Below, piece after piece: positions 22,971 to 31,609 of a DNA stretch of 64,000 bases (its first letter is position 1; every line of letters begins with the position of its first letter). Source of the stretch: Sutcliffiella horikoshii (lineage in GTDB: Bacteria > Bacillota > Bacilli > Bacillales > Bacillaceae_I); the NCBI GenBank assembly GCA_001636495.1, contig KV440964.1, positions 2,992,666 to 3,056,665 on the forward strand, read 5' to 3'. The position numbers and the translations under genes are program-made. Below the pieces are notes generated by a model. That model saw only the letters and a program-made list of their open reading frames with translations, made no database searches and was not told the origin of the DNA.

Positions 22971-23471
22971 TTATACTCCACTTTCTTCTAATTCTTTATC
23001 TTTTTGCTCGTATTCCATCAAATGTTCCCAGTCATCATTGTTAATAAGCTCCAATTGCGCTTCAACAAGCATCTTAAAACGGTTACGGAAGATTTTGGAT
23101 TGTTTTTTCAGTTCATCAATCTCCACTTGCAGCTTTCTTGATTTTAATAGGGATTCATTGATGATGCGGTCTGCATTCTTTTCCGCTTCCTTAATGATTA
23201 GCTTTGCTTCCTTCTGTGCATTTCGTCTGACATCTTCTGCGGATTCCTGTGCCACCAAAATGGATTTGTTCAATGTTTCCTCAATGGTATTGAAATGAGA
23301 TAGGCGGTCATTTAATTCTTTTACCTTTTCCTCATGCTCTTTTTTCTCACGTAAAATCATTTCATAGTCCTTGATTACTTGATCAAGAAACTCATTTACT
23401 TCGTCTTCATCATAACCACGAAAAGCCTTATTGAACTCTTTATTATGAATATCAAGCGGTGTTAAGGGCAT
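22971..23471 (-). CDS. divIVA: cell-division / polarity protein DivIVA
   Basis: Curvature-sensing coiled-coil protein that gathers at septa and poles and positions division and sporulation proteins. The 166 residues show the conserved N-terminal lipid-binding block (MPLTPLDIHNKEFNKAFRGY) followed by a long charged coiled coil (about 30-150). The ATG at 23471 follows GGAGGTGG and matches the family N-terminus; an upstream ATG lies before that site. A perfect 0A box (TTCGACA) is at 23514-23520, but such a 7-mer is expected by chance several times in a window this size. Confidence 0.95.
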   Translation of the reverse strand: MPLTPLDIHNKEFNKAFRGYDEDEVNEFLDQVIKDYEMILREKKEHEEKVKELNDRLSHFNTIEETLNKSILVAQESAEDVRRNAQKEAKLIIKEAEKNADRIINESLLKSRKLQVEIDELKKQSKIFRNRFKMLVEAQLELINNDDWEHLMEYEQKDKELEESGV

Positions 23472-23550
23472 TGATGCCACCTCCATTAGAATCTCTTCTA
23501 TTACTTAACAATATTCGACAGGTATCCTCGTTTTCCTGCCGAACAATTAA

Positions 23551-24324
23551 TTATTTTTGTTTTCCTACAATAATTCTCCACTTATCTTTTTTGGTTTTCC
23601 CATCAAGAGTAAGCAGCTTGCTTCTTCCATATCCCCTTACGGAAAGGATATCCCCTTCACGACATTCAAAGGCTGTCTGCTCCACAAGCCTCCAATTGAC
23701 TTTTACTTTCTTTCCATCTATCAGCATTTGGGCTTTTTGTCTGGACAAATTATAGATGGATGCAATCATGACATCAAGTCTGAGGGAAGCGGCAGTGGCC
23801 GATTTTTCCTCCCAGCCGGTTTCTGTCGCATTCAATTCGGTATGCGGCAACTCAGTAAGAGATACTTTTACTCTGCCCACCTCTTGAAATTGAAGCTCGA
23901 CAAATGCACTTACTTCCGAACTTAGAACCAATTGCACATTTTTTTCATGGAAATAAATATCTCCGAATTTACTTCTTTTTAATCCTATCCCCATTAATGA
24001 ACCTAGTACCTGTCTATGTTCGATCTGGACAAATTTGTCTGGGTAGGATAGCTGATAGGACTTTATTTGAAAATCGTCAATGGTTGGATCGAGATATGGT
24101 GGATATAGCAGCGCTCGTTTTCTTTCAGCACCATCTGCTCCCCCGTGAAAAGCTAGCTTAACATCATCATTGTTACCGATAACACTTCTCACAATTTCCT
24201 GTTCTCGTGGATCGAGAAAGTCAGTCAGCTTAGCTGCATACTGTTCCTTTACGATCTCTTGCCATTCTAAAACCTGATCGATAAAATCATGTTCTTCCTG
24301 ACGAAAGTGTTGATAAATACTCAT
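23551..24324 (-). CDS. ylmH: S4-domain RNA-binding protein YlmH
   Basis: A 257-residue protein with a PSTAIRE-like N-terminal region and a C-terminal S4 RNA-binding domain (about 180-240, RLDVMIASIYNLSRQKAQMLI). YlmH has been linked to ribosome quality control, acting like RqcP with RqcH, whose gene is also in this window; that role is family knowledge. The gene follows ylmG and precedes divIVA, as in B. subtilis. The ribosome site is weak (GAGTAGAGTGA). Confidence 0.93.
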   Translation of the reverse strand: MSIYQHFRQEEHDFIDQVLEWQEIVKEQYAAKLTDFLDPREQEIVRSVIGNNDDVKLAFHGGADGAERKRALLYPPYLDPTIDDFQIKSYQLSYPDKFVQIEHRQVLGSLMGIGLKRSKFGDIYFHEKNVQLVLSSEVSAFVELQFQEVGRVKVSLTELPHTELNATETGWEEKSATAASLRLDVMIASIYNLSRQKAQMLIDGKKVKVNWRLVEQTAFECREGDILSVRGYGRSKLLTLDGKTKKDKWRIIVGKQK

Positions 24325-24349
24325 AATATCACTCTACTCATACAAAAGA

Positions 24350-24385
24350 TAAATAGGGAACCCCTTAACGAGATTCCCTATTTTT
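24350..24385 (-). terminator. hairpin between ylmG and ylmH
   Basis: Ten-bp stem AAATAGGGAA with TTCCCTATTT and a moderately U-rich tail on the minus strand. It probably gives partial termination within the ylm cluster. Confidence 0.55.
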
Positions 24386-24389
24386 ATGA

Positions 24390-24659
24390 TTAGTACAGAC
24401 CAAGCATTCTAAACAATGCCTGAAGCCCGTATACTGCATAGCGCAATACAAAAATGGCTACGATAGGGGAGATGTCGATCATCCCCAGCGGTGGAATAAT
24501 CCGGCGGAACATGTCAAGGTAGGGCTCGCAAATTCTTCCTAAGAATCTACCGAATGAAGATTCTCTGGCTCCTGGGAACCATGACATAAAAATATAGATT
24601 ATTAAAGCTATGGTATAGATAAAAACCAGTTGGTTAAGAAAGTAAAAAAATGTAGCCAT
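24390..24659 (-). CDS. ylmG: YggT-family membrane protein YlmG
   Basis: An 89-residue protein with two hydrophobic segments (about 5-27 and 62-83) and the YggT-family [29 protein letters not shown] loop between them (quoted in part: [12 protein letters not shown]). Members are linked to division-site and membrane organisation because they co-occur with sepF, but no biochemical role is established. The start has GAGGTGG upstream and lies 6 bp after the sepF stop. Confidence 0.9.
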   Translation of the reverse strand: MATFFYFLNQLVFIYTIALIIYIFMSWFPGARESSFGRFLGRICEPYLDMFRRIIPPLGMIDISPIVAIFVLRYAVYGLQALFRMLGLY

Positions 24660-24665
24660 GTACGT

Positions 24666-25130
24666 TTACCACCTCTTATCAGTAAAGTTTTCTTGCTCTT
24701 GCTGCATGATTTCAGAAATGGAGCCGGAAACATCCACATTATCTGGAGTACACAGGAATATATTCTGTCCAATTCGCTGTATGTCCCCTCCAATGGCATA
24801 TACCGTACCACTCAAGAAATCCACTATCCTTTTTGCCTGATCCATATCAATCCTTTGAAGGTTGACGATAATTGCCCTGCGGTTCTTCAGATGGTCGGCG
24901 ACATCCTGAGCTTCCGAGTATGATCTTGGCTCATATAACACCACTTTGGATGTTTTCTGAACACTTTGCAGGCTTACGACATTTTGTTTCGCCGGTTGGG
25001 TAGTCGTCCCAGATCGTGTTCTTCTTGGCTCTTCGATCATCTCTTCTTCCTCATATGCATCTGTTTCCTTGTACTCGTACTCATCGTCGTCTAAGGCAAA
25101 GAAGCTTTTGAATTTAGATTTGATTGTCAT
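24666..25130 (-). CDS. sepF: cell-division protein SepF
   Basis: Membrane-binding partner of FtsZ that helps assemble the septum. The 154 residues comprise an N-terminal amphipathic segment ([13 protein letters not shown]), an acidic flexible region, and a globular DUF552 domain (about 60-145) with [12 protein letters not shown] and [11 protein letters not shown]. The ATG at 25130 follows GGAGGTG. Confidence 0.95.
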   Translation of the reverse strand: MTIKSKFKSFFALDDDEYEYKETDAYEEEEMIEEPRRTRSGTTTQPAKQNVVSLQSVQKTSKVVLYEPRSYSEAQDVADHLKNRRAIIVNLQRIDMDQAKRIVDFLSGTVYAIGGDIQRIGQNIFLCTPDNVDVSGSISEIMQQEQENFTDKRW

Positions 25131-25146
25131 TCCTTACACCTCCACT

Positions 25147-25836
25147 TTATTGTTCGTTTCCAACAAGTGCACTTCCGATGCGGATAAATGTAGCACCCTC
25201 TTCAATCGCTATTTTATAGTCGTTGGACATTCCCATGGACATTTCTTTACATGGTGCATATGGAAGATTCATTTCTTGGATTTGACCTTGCAGTGCTTTT
25301 AGATCACGAAAGCATTTTCTTATCTCTGCTTCATCTTCGGTGTAAGGTGCCATCGTCATTAATCCGACCACCTCGATACTCGGATATGCCTTTAGCTTTT
25401 GAACAAATCCCAAGACTTCCTCCCTTGGTAATCCATGCTTGGAATCCTCTCCGGATACGTTTACTTGGATAAAACATTTTACGGTCTTTTCTGTACGTTT
25501 ATGTATCTCTTCCGCAAGTGACTCCCGGTCTAAGGAGTGAATATAATCCACTTTATCAATGATTCTCTTCACTTTCTTGGATTGGAGCGTTCCTATGAAA
25601 TGCCAAGTCGCTTTATTGGAAATCGACTCCCATTTTTTCAATAAACCGTCATCGCGATTTTCACCAAGGTGTTTTACACCAGAAGTGACCGCTTCTTCCG
25701 CTCTTTCAACGGAAACATACTTAGTAACAGCGATTATTTGTATTTCATCAGGTGAACGATTGGCTTTGCCACACACATCACGGATGTTTTTTTGAATTAT
25801 CTCAAGATTATTCTCAACTGAATGCAGAATGCTCAC
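25147..25836 (-). CDS. ylmE: YggS-family pyridoxal-phosphate homeostasis protein
   Basis: A 229-residue PLP-binding barrel protein without known enzymatic activity, involved in vitamin B6 and amino-acid homeostasis. The PLP lysine lies in IAVTKYVS and the phosphate site in SMGMSNDY...IRIGSALVG. The GTG start overlaps the ylmD stop as GTGA. Operon neighbours are ylmD and sepF. Confidence 0.94.
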   Translation of the reverse strand: MSILHSVENNLEIIQKNIRDVCGKANRSPDEIQIIAVTKYVSVERAEEAVTSGVKHLGENRDDGLLKKWESISNKATWHFIGTLQSKKVKRIIDKVDYIHSLDRESLAEEIHKRTEKTVKCFIQVNVSGEDSKHGLPREEVLGFVQKLKAYPSIEVVGLMTMAPYTEDEAEIRKCFRDLKALQGQIQEMNLPYAPCKEMSMGMSNDYKIAIEEGATFIRIGSALVGNEQ

Positions 25837-26666
25837 AATCCATTCGCCCCTTTCAAACCGATGAAGCTCATCATTCTTCCCGTTTTCCCTTTATCACGCC
25901 GGTGGGAAAAGAACAGGGAATCATCCGTGCTTGTACAAAAAGAGCTGCAAAGTATATTTTCCTCTTTGACACCTGCTTGAAGTAGAAGTTCATAGTTTAC
26001 GCTTTTTAAATCTAATTCAAACTGACCATCGGACACTTTTTTCATGAACTTGTCCTGATTGACGGAAGGGATGGCAGCCTTCACTTTACTGACAACACGG
26101 TCATCCACCACATAGGCTTTTCCAGAAATAGATGGCCCGATTGCTACAAGTACAGAACCAGCATTAACCCCTTCTACCTTCCACTTGTCAATCATCTTTC
26201 CTGCAATATTACTTACTGTCCCTTTCCAACCTGCATGCGCAAGTCCAATCATGGAATGATCAGGAGCAAAGAAATACAATGGTACACAATCAGCAAAGCA
26301 GAGCGTCAGCAATATATCTTCATTATCCGTATAGATGCCGTCGGTTCCTGCCAATGCAGAGTTATAGGTGTACACCCCTTTGCCTCTATGGGACTTTTCA
26401 ACTTTTACGATATTATCTTCATGGGTTTGTTCACAGCCCACCCATTTTTCGGTGGGCATGTTCAGTAGTTCAGCTAGAATTTCTTTGTTCTGACAAACAG
26501 CCTCGATTGAATCCTGTACATGTAAGCCCAAATTCATTGTATGGAATGGTCCTTCACTGACTCCTCCATTTTTTGTTGTAAAGCCGGCAACCAGGTTTGG
26601 TTTGTGCTTTTGCCAACGATGGAGTGACAATGCTTGTTCTTTTTCCAGAACAAATGGCTCTGACAT
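25833..26666 (-). CDS. ylmD: YfiH/DUF152-family purine nucleoside phosphorylase (laccase-domain)
   Basis: A 277-residue member of the multicopper-oxidase-like family shown in other bacteria to act as purine nucleoside phosphorylase and adenosine deaminase. The metal ligands are visible in LCFADCVPLYF and GLAHAGWKGT, plus the C-terminal SFCTS...FFSHRRDKG block. I used the ATG at 26666 with GAAGGTG ahead of it; a GTG nine bases earlier lies within that site. Confidence 0.93.
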   Translation of the reverse strand: MSEPFVLEKEQALSLHRWQKHKPNLVAGFTTKNGGVSEGPFHTMNLGLHVQDSIEAVCQNKEILAELLNMPTEKWVGCEQTHEDNIVKVEKSHRGKGVYTYNSALAGTDGIYTDNEDILLTLCFADCVPLYFFAPDHSMIGLAHAGWKGTVSNIAGKMIDKWKVEGVNAGSVLVAIGPSISGKAYVVDDRVVSKVKAAIPSVNQDKFMKKVSDGQFELDLKSVNYELLLQAGVKEENILCSSFCTSTDDSLFFSHRRDKGKTGRMMSFIGLKGANGL

Positions 26667-26771
26667 ATGTGACACCTTCTTTATAGGTTACGCTGATATT
26701 CCTTCATATTGTACCACATTTTTCTACGAACATTGAATTATATTGTATGATTCGACAGCTTTTTTCGCGTT

Positions 26772-27032
26772 TTACTCCTCGTAGGCTGTTTCCATCTTCG
26801 TTTGATAACGAACAAGTATTACATCTGCACCAATTTTAACAATATTACGCCACGGGATGACCACTTCTTCATCTTTCCCAAAAAAACCAAGCATCTTTCC
26901 GCCACCTGTAATGATAATGGCCTCGATTTTGCCATTAGTTAAATTGATATCAATATCGCCAATGTTGCCAAGTTTTTTTCCATCTGAAACACTAACAACG
27001 TCTTTCATCTGGAAATCGGATATTTTCACCAT
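26772..27032 (-). CDS. ylmC: PRC-barrel sporulation protein YlmC/YmxH family
   Basis: An 86-residue PRC-barrel protein with DVVSVSDGKKLGNIGDIDI and the NGKIEAIIITGGGKM turn. The family is small and widespread in spore formers; the function is not settled. The ATG at 27032 has GGGGGA six bases upstream; the ATG two codons earlier abuts it. Confidence 0.9.
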   Translation of the reverse strand: MVKISDFQMKDVVSVSDGKKLGNIGDIDINLTNGKIEAIIITGGGKMLGFFGKDEEVVIPWRNIVKIGADVILVRYQTKMETAYEE

Positions 27033-27139
27033 TGCCATTCCCCCATTTTATCCATCATATTAAACTATATGATACTTGACTGCCTCTTCATGAAAGTAAA
27101 ATGAAATAGTTTCATTAATCTGTTGATTACACTCAACTA

Positions 27140-27262
27140 TTGATTTTCGTTCCAGGCGCTTCGCTTGCCTGCGGGTGGTCCGGGAGCCTCCTCACTTCGT
27201 TGCGGGGTCTCCCATGTCCCTTCCTCCTGCGGGCGTCTACGCGCCTTTCACTACAATCAACA
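27140..27262 (+). repeat. dispersed imperfect-palindrome element, copy 2
   Basis: Ends TTGATT and AATCAA are inverted. Contains GTTCCAGGCGCTTCGCTTGC, the shared GAGCCTCCTC...GCGGGGTCTC core and GTCCCTTCCTCCTGCGGGCG. It lies in the 337-bp gap between sigG and ylmC and belongs to the same subtype as copy 5. Confidence 0.85.
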
Positions 27263-27304
27263 AGGTAACGTCATGCCAAAAAACTTCGTATCAGACAACT
27301 TGTC

Positions 27305-27356
27305 CAAAAAAAGTACCAGCGTCCATTTATTGCATAAGGACCCTGGTACTTTTTTT
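27305..27356. terminator. terminator of sigG
   Basis: Long stem AGTACCAG..GTCC / GGAC..CTGGTACT flanked by A and T runs on both sides, just after the sigG stop. Confidence 0.85.
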
Positions 27357-27369
27357 ATTTTATCCTGAA

Positions 27370-28149
27370 TTAGCTTTGGATATTTTTATTCATCTGCTTG
27401 ATTGCCGCCTTTTCTAGGCGAGATACTTGAGCTTGCGAAATTCCGATTTCATCAGCAACTTCCATCTGTGTTTTTCCTTGAAAGAACCGTTTTCTTAAAA
27501 TGAGCTTTTCCCTGTCATTCAATCGTCTCATGCCTTCTTTTAGAGCGATTTCTTCTATCCATTGGATATCCTTATTCTTCTCATCACTGATTTGATCCAA
27601 TACATAGATGGGATCTCCACCATCGTTATAGATTGGTTCGAAAAGTGATACAGGGTCCTGAATGGCATCAAGCGCGAAAACAATCTCTTCATGCGGCACT
27701 TCCAACACTTTTGAAATCTCTTCGGCTGTCGGTTCCCGTGATGTTTCACTCATCAATCTTTCTCTCACTTGCAGCGCTTTGTAGGCGATATCACGCAACG
27801 ACCTTGACACTCTTATCGGGTTATTGTCACGTAAATAACGTCTGATTTCGCCGATGATCATCGGCACTGCATATGTAGAAAACTTAACGTTCTGACCTAA
27901 ATCAAAGTTATCAATAGATTTCATCAATCCAATACAACCTACTTGAAATAAGTCATCAACAAATTCTCCACGGTTATTAAACCGTTGAATAACACTTAAT
28001 ACAAGCCTCAAATTCCCATTCACAAGCTTTTCACGAGCGGAGAGTTCACCACTTTGCATTTCACGAAATAACTTCCTCATTTCTTCATTTTTAAGAACAG
28101 GAAGTTTTGAAGTGTCCACTCCGCAAATTTCAACCTTATTACGTGTCAT
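27370..28149 (-). CDS. sigG: late forespore sigma factor SigG
   Basis: Sporulation sigma factor active in the engulfed forespore. The 259 residues contain region 2 (NLRLVLSVIQRFNNRGEFVD, then VKFSTYAVPMIIGEIRRYLR), region 3 and region 4 (QVSRLEKAAIKQM at the C-terminus). The N-terminus MTRNKVEICGVDTSKLPVL is typical of SigG. The ATG at 28149 follows AGGAGGGG. A very good sigma-F/G promoter lies upstream (28186-28214), matching autoregulated forespore expression. Confidence 0.96.
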   Translation of the reverse strand: MTRNKVEICGVDTSKLPVLKNEEMRKLFREMQSGELSAREKLVNGNLRLVLSVIQRFNNRGEFVDDLFQVGCIGLMKSIDNFDLGQNVKFSTYAVPMIIGEIRRYLRDNNPIRVSRSLRDIAYKALQVRERLMSETSREPTAEEISKVLEVPHEEIVFALDAIQDPVSLFEPIYNDGGDPIYVLDQISDEKNKDIQWIEEIALKEGMRRLNDREKLILRKRFFQGKTQMEVADEIGISQAQVSRLEKAAIKQMNKNIQS

Positions 28150-28185
28150 TCTTTCCCCTCCTAACAGGAGTTGCTGTTCAGAGTT

Positions 28186-28214
28186 AAGTATCTCCTCCGG
28201 AGGGAAAAATATGC
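28186..28214 (-). promoter_or_regulatory. sigma-F/sigma-G type promoter of sigG
   Basis: Minus strand GCATA (28214-28210), 14 bp, GGAGATACTT (28195-28186). The -10 matches every position of GGNRANAMTW and the -35 matches GYATA. The spacer is one base shorter than typical. Confidence 0.65.
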
Positions 28215-28288
28215 ATATCCAGAAATCTATCTATTCTGACAAATAATCTCAATCCTTATCATTACTGAAAAAATTCCTCTAAAATTTT

Positions 28289-29008
28289 TTATACCATTTT
28301 GTTGAATTCTTTTCTTAGCCTTTTAATGATGCGTTTTTCCAATCTAGAAATGTATGATTGCGATATACCCAGCATATCTGCTACATCCTTTTGCGTCTTT
28401 TCTTCCCCACCGATGAGGCCGAAGCGGAGTTCCATGATTTGTTTTTCCCTGTCATTCAGTTGTTCAAGTGCTTTTAAAAGAAGCTTTCGATCTACGTTGG
28501 CTTCCAAGTCCTTTGTGATGATGTCTTCCTCCGTACCAAGAACATCTGATAGCAGCAGTTCGTTTCCGTCCCAATCAATATTTAAGGGTTCGTCAAAAGA
28601 GACCTCTGAACGAACTTTATTGTTTCTTCTTAGGTACATCAATATCTCGTTCTCAATACATCTTGAAGCGTATGTTGCCAATTTAATCTTCTTTTCTGGA
28701 TTGAACGTATTGACAGCTTTTATGAGTCCGATTGTTCCAATACTGATCAGATCCTCGATATTAATCCCAGTATTTTCAAACTTTCTAGCAATATAGACGA
28801 CAAGTCTGAGGTTTCTTTCAATAAGGATGGACCTTGCAGCTTGATCACCATTTGGCAATTTTATCAGCAGGTGTGCCTCTTCTTCCTTTGACAAAGGCGG
28901 CGGCAGTGCTTCACTTCCACCAATATAATAGATTTCATCTGTTTTTAAACCAAGTTTTATTAATAATTTATACCATAAATAGGTCATTTTTATTTTTAGC
29001 TTTCCCAA
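28289..29008 (-). CDS. sigE: pro-sigma-E, early mother-cell sigma factor
   Basis: Mother-cell sigma factor made as an inactive precursor; the N-terminal roughly 27 residues ([20 protein letters not shown] and on) are the membrane-attached pro-sequence removed by SpoIIGA. The 239 residues carry region 2 ([17 protein letters not shown]) and a region 4 helix-turn-helix near the C-terminus ([20 protein letters not shown]). The start is TTG at 29008 with AGGAGGAA upstream. It is transcribed with spoIIGA, 22 bp away. Confidence 0.96.
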   Translation of the reverse strand: MGKLKIKMTYLWYKLLIKLGLKTDEIYYIGGSEALPPPLSKEEEAHLLIKLPNGDQAARSILIERNLRLVVYIARKFENTGINIEDLISIGTIGLIKAVNTFNPEKKIKLATYASRCIENEILMYLRRNNKVRSEVSFDEPLNIDWDGNELLLSDVLGTEEDIITKDLEANVDRKLLLKALEQLNDREKQIMELRFGLIGGEEKTQKDVADMLGISQSYISRLEKRIIKRLRKEFNKMV

Positions 29009-29030
29009 GAAAATTCCTCCTTTAATTTAC

Positions 29031-29960
29031 TTATGAAACCTGCTCCACCACTTCTCCCTGAAGCATTTTAGGATGAAGAATACACGCGTAATCCCCTTCT
29101 GAAGATAGCTGTGTTTTGGTGAGCCCCAATAAGAATTTACTTGTTTCATAACGCTTATTATCATGGTGAATGACTGCCTTATCCGGTTTAATTGCCAGCA
29201 TTAATGTTGTTTCTTTTCCAACTGCCCTGTATGGGATGATTCTGATTCTCTCCACCCATCTAGTCTCATCTGAAAAAGTTGGCCAACCTTGTGTCTGTTC
29301 AATGGAGTCCATAGCTTGTATCATTTCTTCTGGGATGAAGGGTTGAAGATTTGCTACTTCCACTATCATGACCGGAGTCTTGGTTATGGGGTCTAGAAGT
29401 TGGTTCCCACTATCCAGTAAGCCTGGTAACGAGATCACATCCTTTTCGATTGTAATAGTAATGGTGGCCAATTGATCGTATTTAAATTTTCTGGTTTCCA
29501 CTGCATGGAATTGCCTCTTGGAAAGGTATAAAAGAACCGGAAAACCAATGAGGACGAAAACCCATGAAACCGGGTCTCCAAGTCCGCTTGTAAGGCTTTG
29601 GATGGTTTCATTTGCAAAGCGCTGATCCACTTGCAAAGCATAGTGAACGGCCAACATGCCTCCTCCAACGGCAAAGGTGGTTACATAAAACACAGTCAGG
29701 TTTTCTACAAAGGTCCTTAATCTGTGAAAGCCGAAAGCTGCTAGAATAATGGTGAGAGAGAAGAGCATTTTCACAAAAGGATTTGCAATAAGAACCTGCG
29801 CTGGGGTGAACATGAGAACTACAATTAATGAACCGATGAATGCTCCGAGTAGTAGCCTCCATGTTACAATCTGACGCTTCAGGATGAGACCGGTAATCTT
29901 TAAAAGCAGAAAATCAAAGCCAAAATTCAATAGCCAGATTGCATCTAAATATACGGTCAC
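29031..29960 (-). CDS. spoIIGA: sporulation sigma-E processing peptidase SpoIIGA
   Basis: Membrane aspartic protease that activates pro-sigma-E after a signal from the forespore protein SpoIIR. The 309 residues form five hydrophobic segments (to about 150) followed by a cytoplasmic protease domain with the catalytic Asp183 in GLLDSGNQLLDP. The start is GTG at 29960 with GAGGGA upstream. Here it directly follows ftsZ; the bpr gene found between them in B. subtilis is absent. Confidence 0.95.
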   Translation of the reverse strand: MTVYLDAIWLLNFGFDFLLLKITGLILKRQIVTWRLLLGAFIGSLIVVLMFTPAQVLIANPFVKMLFSLTIILAAFGFHRLRTFVENLTVFYVTTFAVGGGMLAVHYALQVDQRFANETIQSLTSGLGDPVSWVFVLIGFPVLLYLSKRQFHAVETRKFKYDQLATITITIEKDVISLPGLLDSGNQLLDPITKTPVMIVEVANLQPFIPEEMIQAMDSIEQTQGWPTFSDETRWVERIRIIPYRAVGKETTLMLAIKPDKAVIHHDNKRYETSKFLLGLTKTQLSSEGDYACILHPKMLQGEVVEQVS

Positions 29961-29997
29961 ATTAAGTCCCTCATTTATACCTTATGGATTTGAAACT

Positions 29998-30115
29998 AGT
30001 ATAAATCACTGCTAGTAGAAAGTCTGTCAGTTCCTGCCGATAGTAGAATACAATTTTTGAAGGTTTTTTTGCTTATTTGTCGGAGTGGTGTTAAGGAATT
30101 TTCTAAATAGTCGGA
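29998..30115 (-). promoter_or_regulatory. Spo0A-type spoIIG promoter
   Basis: Minus strand CTGACA (30030-30025), 21 bp, TATACT (30003-29998): an over-long spacer like the known 22-bp spacer of spoIIG. Upstream, near-consensus 0A boxes on the plus strand are TGCCGAT (30035-30041), TGTCGGA (30078-30084) and AGTCGGA (30109-30115), the last two 31 bp apart. Phosphorylated Spo0A is expected to activate it. Confidence 0.6.
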
Positions 30116-30142
30116 GCACGCTTTCTCACTACCTATTTCCAA

Positions 30143-30186
30143 CGCAAAAAAAAGCACCAAACCACTGTAAAAATGGTTTGATGCTT
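30143..30186 (-). terminator. terminator of ftsZ
   Basis: Minus strand stem AGCATCAAACCA with TGGTTTGGTGCT (one G-U pair), then a run of eight U. Confidence 0.88.
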
Positions 30187-30211
30187 CTTATAACATCGGC
30201 ACTAATCTTAA

Positions 30212-31387
30212 TTAGCGACGGCGGTTTCTATTACGCAGGAACGTTGGAATATCCAATGTTTCTTCCTGTTGTTGAGGTTGTTGCTGACGGCGTGGCTCCT
30301 GTTGTTGCTGTTCTTGTTGTTGGTGAACAGGCTCCTCGCGTCTTACTTCACGTTGTTGTTGTTGCGGTTTTTGTGCAGGTGCTTTTTGTGCACCGAATAC
30401 AGGGCGTGCCCCTTGTTTCGTATGGTTAATTTCAGCTTCACTGAAACCAGTAGCAATTACTGTAACAACAATTTCATCCTTCAGGTTCTCGTTGATAACA
30501 GAACCGAAGATCATGTTCACTTCTTGATCGGATGCGGATGCTACGATGTCTGCAGCCTCCTGTACTTCATAAAGGCTAAGGTTCGTTCCACCAGTAATGT
30601 TCATTAGAACACCTTGAGCTCCATCAATGGAAGTTTCAAGCAACGGAGATGATACTGCCTTTTTCGCCGCTTCTGCTGCACGGTTTTCACCAGTTGCAAC
30701 ACCGATACCCATTAACGCAGAACCTTTGTTGGACATGATTGTTTTCACGTCAGCAAAGTCAAGGTTGATTAACCCTGGAGTAGCAATTAGGTCAGAGATA
30801 CCTTGTACACCTTGGCGTAAAACGTTATCCGCTTCACGGAATGCTTCAAGCATTGGTGTATTCTTATCCACGATTTCAAGAAGTCGATCATTTGGAATAA
30901 CGATTAAAGTATCTACCCCTTCTTTCATGGAAGCGATACCGCCAGCTGCTTGAGTTGCGCGCTTGCGGCCTTCAAAAGTGAATGGTCTAGTTACAACACC
31001 AACCGTCAACGCTCCAAGATCCCGCGCGATTTGAGCGATAACTGGTGCAGCACCCGTACCGGTACCTCCACCCATACCTGCTGTAACGAAAACCATGTCT
31101 GCGCCTTTCAGCACTTCTTCCAACTGTTCTCTGCTTTCTTCAGCAGCTTTTTTACCGACTTCAGGATTTGCACCTGCACCAAGTCCGCGAGTTAGTTTGC
31201 CGCCGATTTGCATTTTCACTTCTGCTTTTGATAGGTTTAGAGCTTGAGCATCTGTATTTACTGCGATGAACTCTACTCCTTGAACACCATGCTCTATCAT
31301 ACGGTTTACAGCGTTGTTTCCGCCTCCACCGACTCCGATTACTTTTATGGTAGCTAATTGATCGATACTGTTATCAAAATCTAACAT
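30212..31387 (-). CDS. ftsZ: cell-division GTPase FtsZ
   Basis: Tubulin-like protein that forms the division ring. The 391 residues include the GTPase signature GGGTGTG at 106-112, preceded by [16 protein letters not shown]. After about residue 315 there is a very glutamine-rich flexible linker, then the conserved C-terminal peptide ([13 protein letters not shown]) that binds FtsA, SepF and others. The ATG at 31387 follows GAGGAACAG; the open frame to 31564 passes through a repeat element and is not coding. A 222-bp gap containing that element separates it from ftsA. Confidence 0.97.
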   Translation of the reverse strand: MLDFDNSIDQLATIKVIGVGGGGNNAVNRMIEHGVQGVEFIAVNTDAQALNLSKAEVKMQIGGKLTRGLGAGANPEVGKKAAEESREQLEEVLKGADMVFVTAGMGGGTGTGAAPVIAQIARDLGALTVGVVTRPFTFEGRKRATQAAGGIASMKEGVDTLIVIPNDRLLEIVDKNTPMLEAFREADNVLRQGVQGISDLIATPGLINLDFADVKTIMSNKGSALMGIGVATGENRAAEAAKKAVSSPLLETSIDGAQGVLMNITGGTNLSLYEVQEAADIVASASDQEVNMIFGSVINENLKDEIVVTVIATGFSEAEINHTKQGARPVFGAQKAPAQKPQQQQREVRREEPVHQQQEQQQQEPRRQQQPQQQEETLDIPTFLRNRNRRR

Positions 31388-31444
31388 GACTGTTCCTCCT
31401 ATTTCTCGAAAGTACTTGCAAGCTAAAGCTTTTGTCTTAAACAC

Positions 31445-31573
31445 CGCTGTTGATTTCCGCACTGGGCTTCGCTTTCCTAGGGGCGCCAGTGGAGCCTCCT
31501 CGGCAAGCCTGCGGGGTCTCCACCTAGCGCTATCTCCCTCAGGAGTCTTCGCCCCGTGCTCCAATCAACAGCT
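31445..31573 (+). repeat. dispersed imperfect-palindrome element, copy 3
   Basis: Perfect 9-bp terminal inverted repeat GCTGTTGAT (31446-31454) and ATCAACAGC (31564-31572). Core GAGCCTCCTC...GCGGGGTCTC with arms GCGCCAGTGGAG and CTCCACCTAGCGC. Located between ftsA and ftsZ. Confidence 0.87.
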
Positions 31574-31609
31574 ATGTTATCCATAACTACATTTCTTTGA
31601 CTTTAACCC

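Noticed and set aside
23514-23520. Perfect 0A box upstream of divIVA as a Spo0A control site
   Set aside because: Plausible biologically, but no clear promoter geometry and the motif is too short to claim alone; noted in the divIVA entry only.
31388-31564. N-terminal extension of FtsZ by 59 codons
   Set aside because: It translates a repeat element; the ATG at 31387 has a proper ribosome site and gives the conserved FtsZ start.
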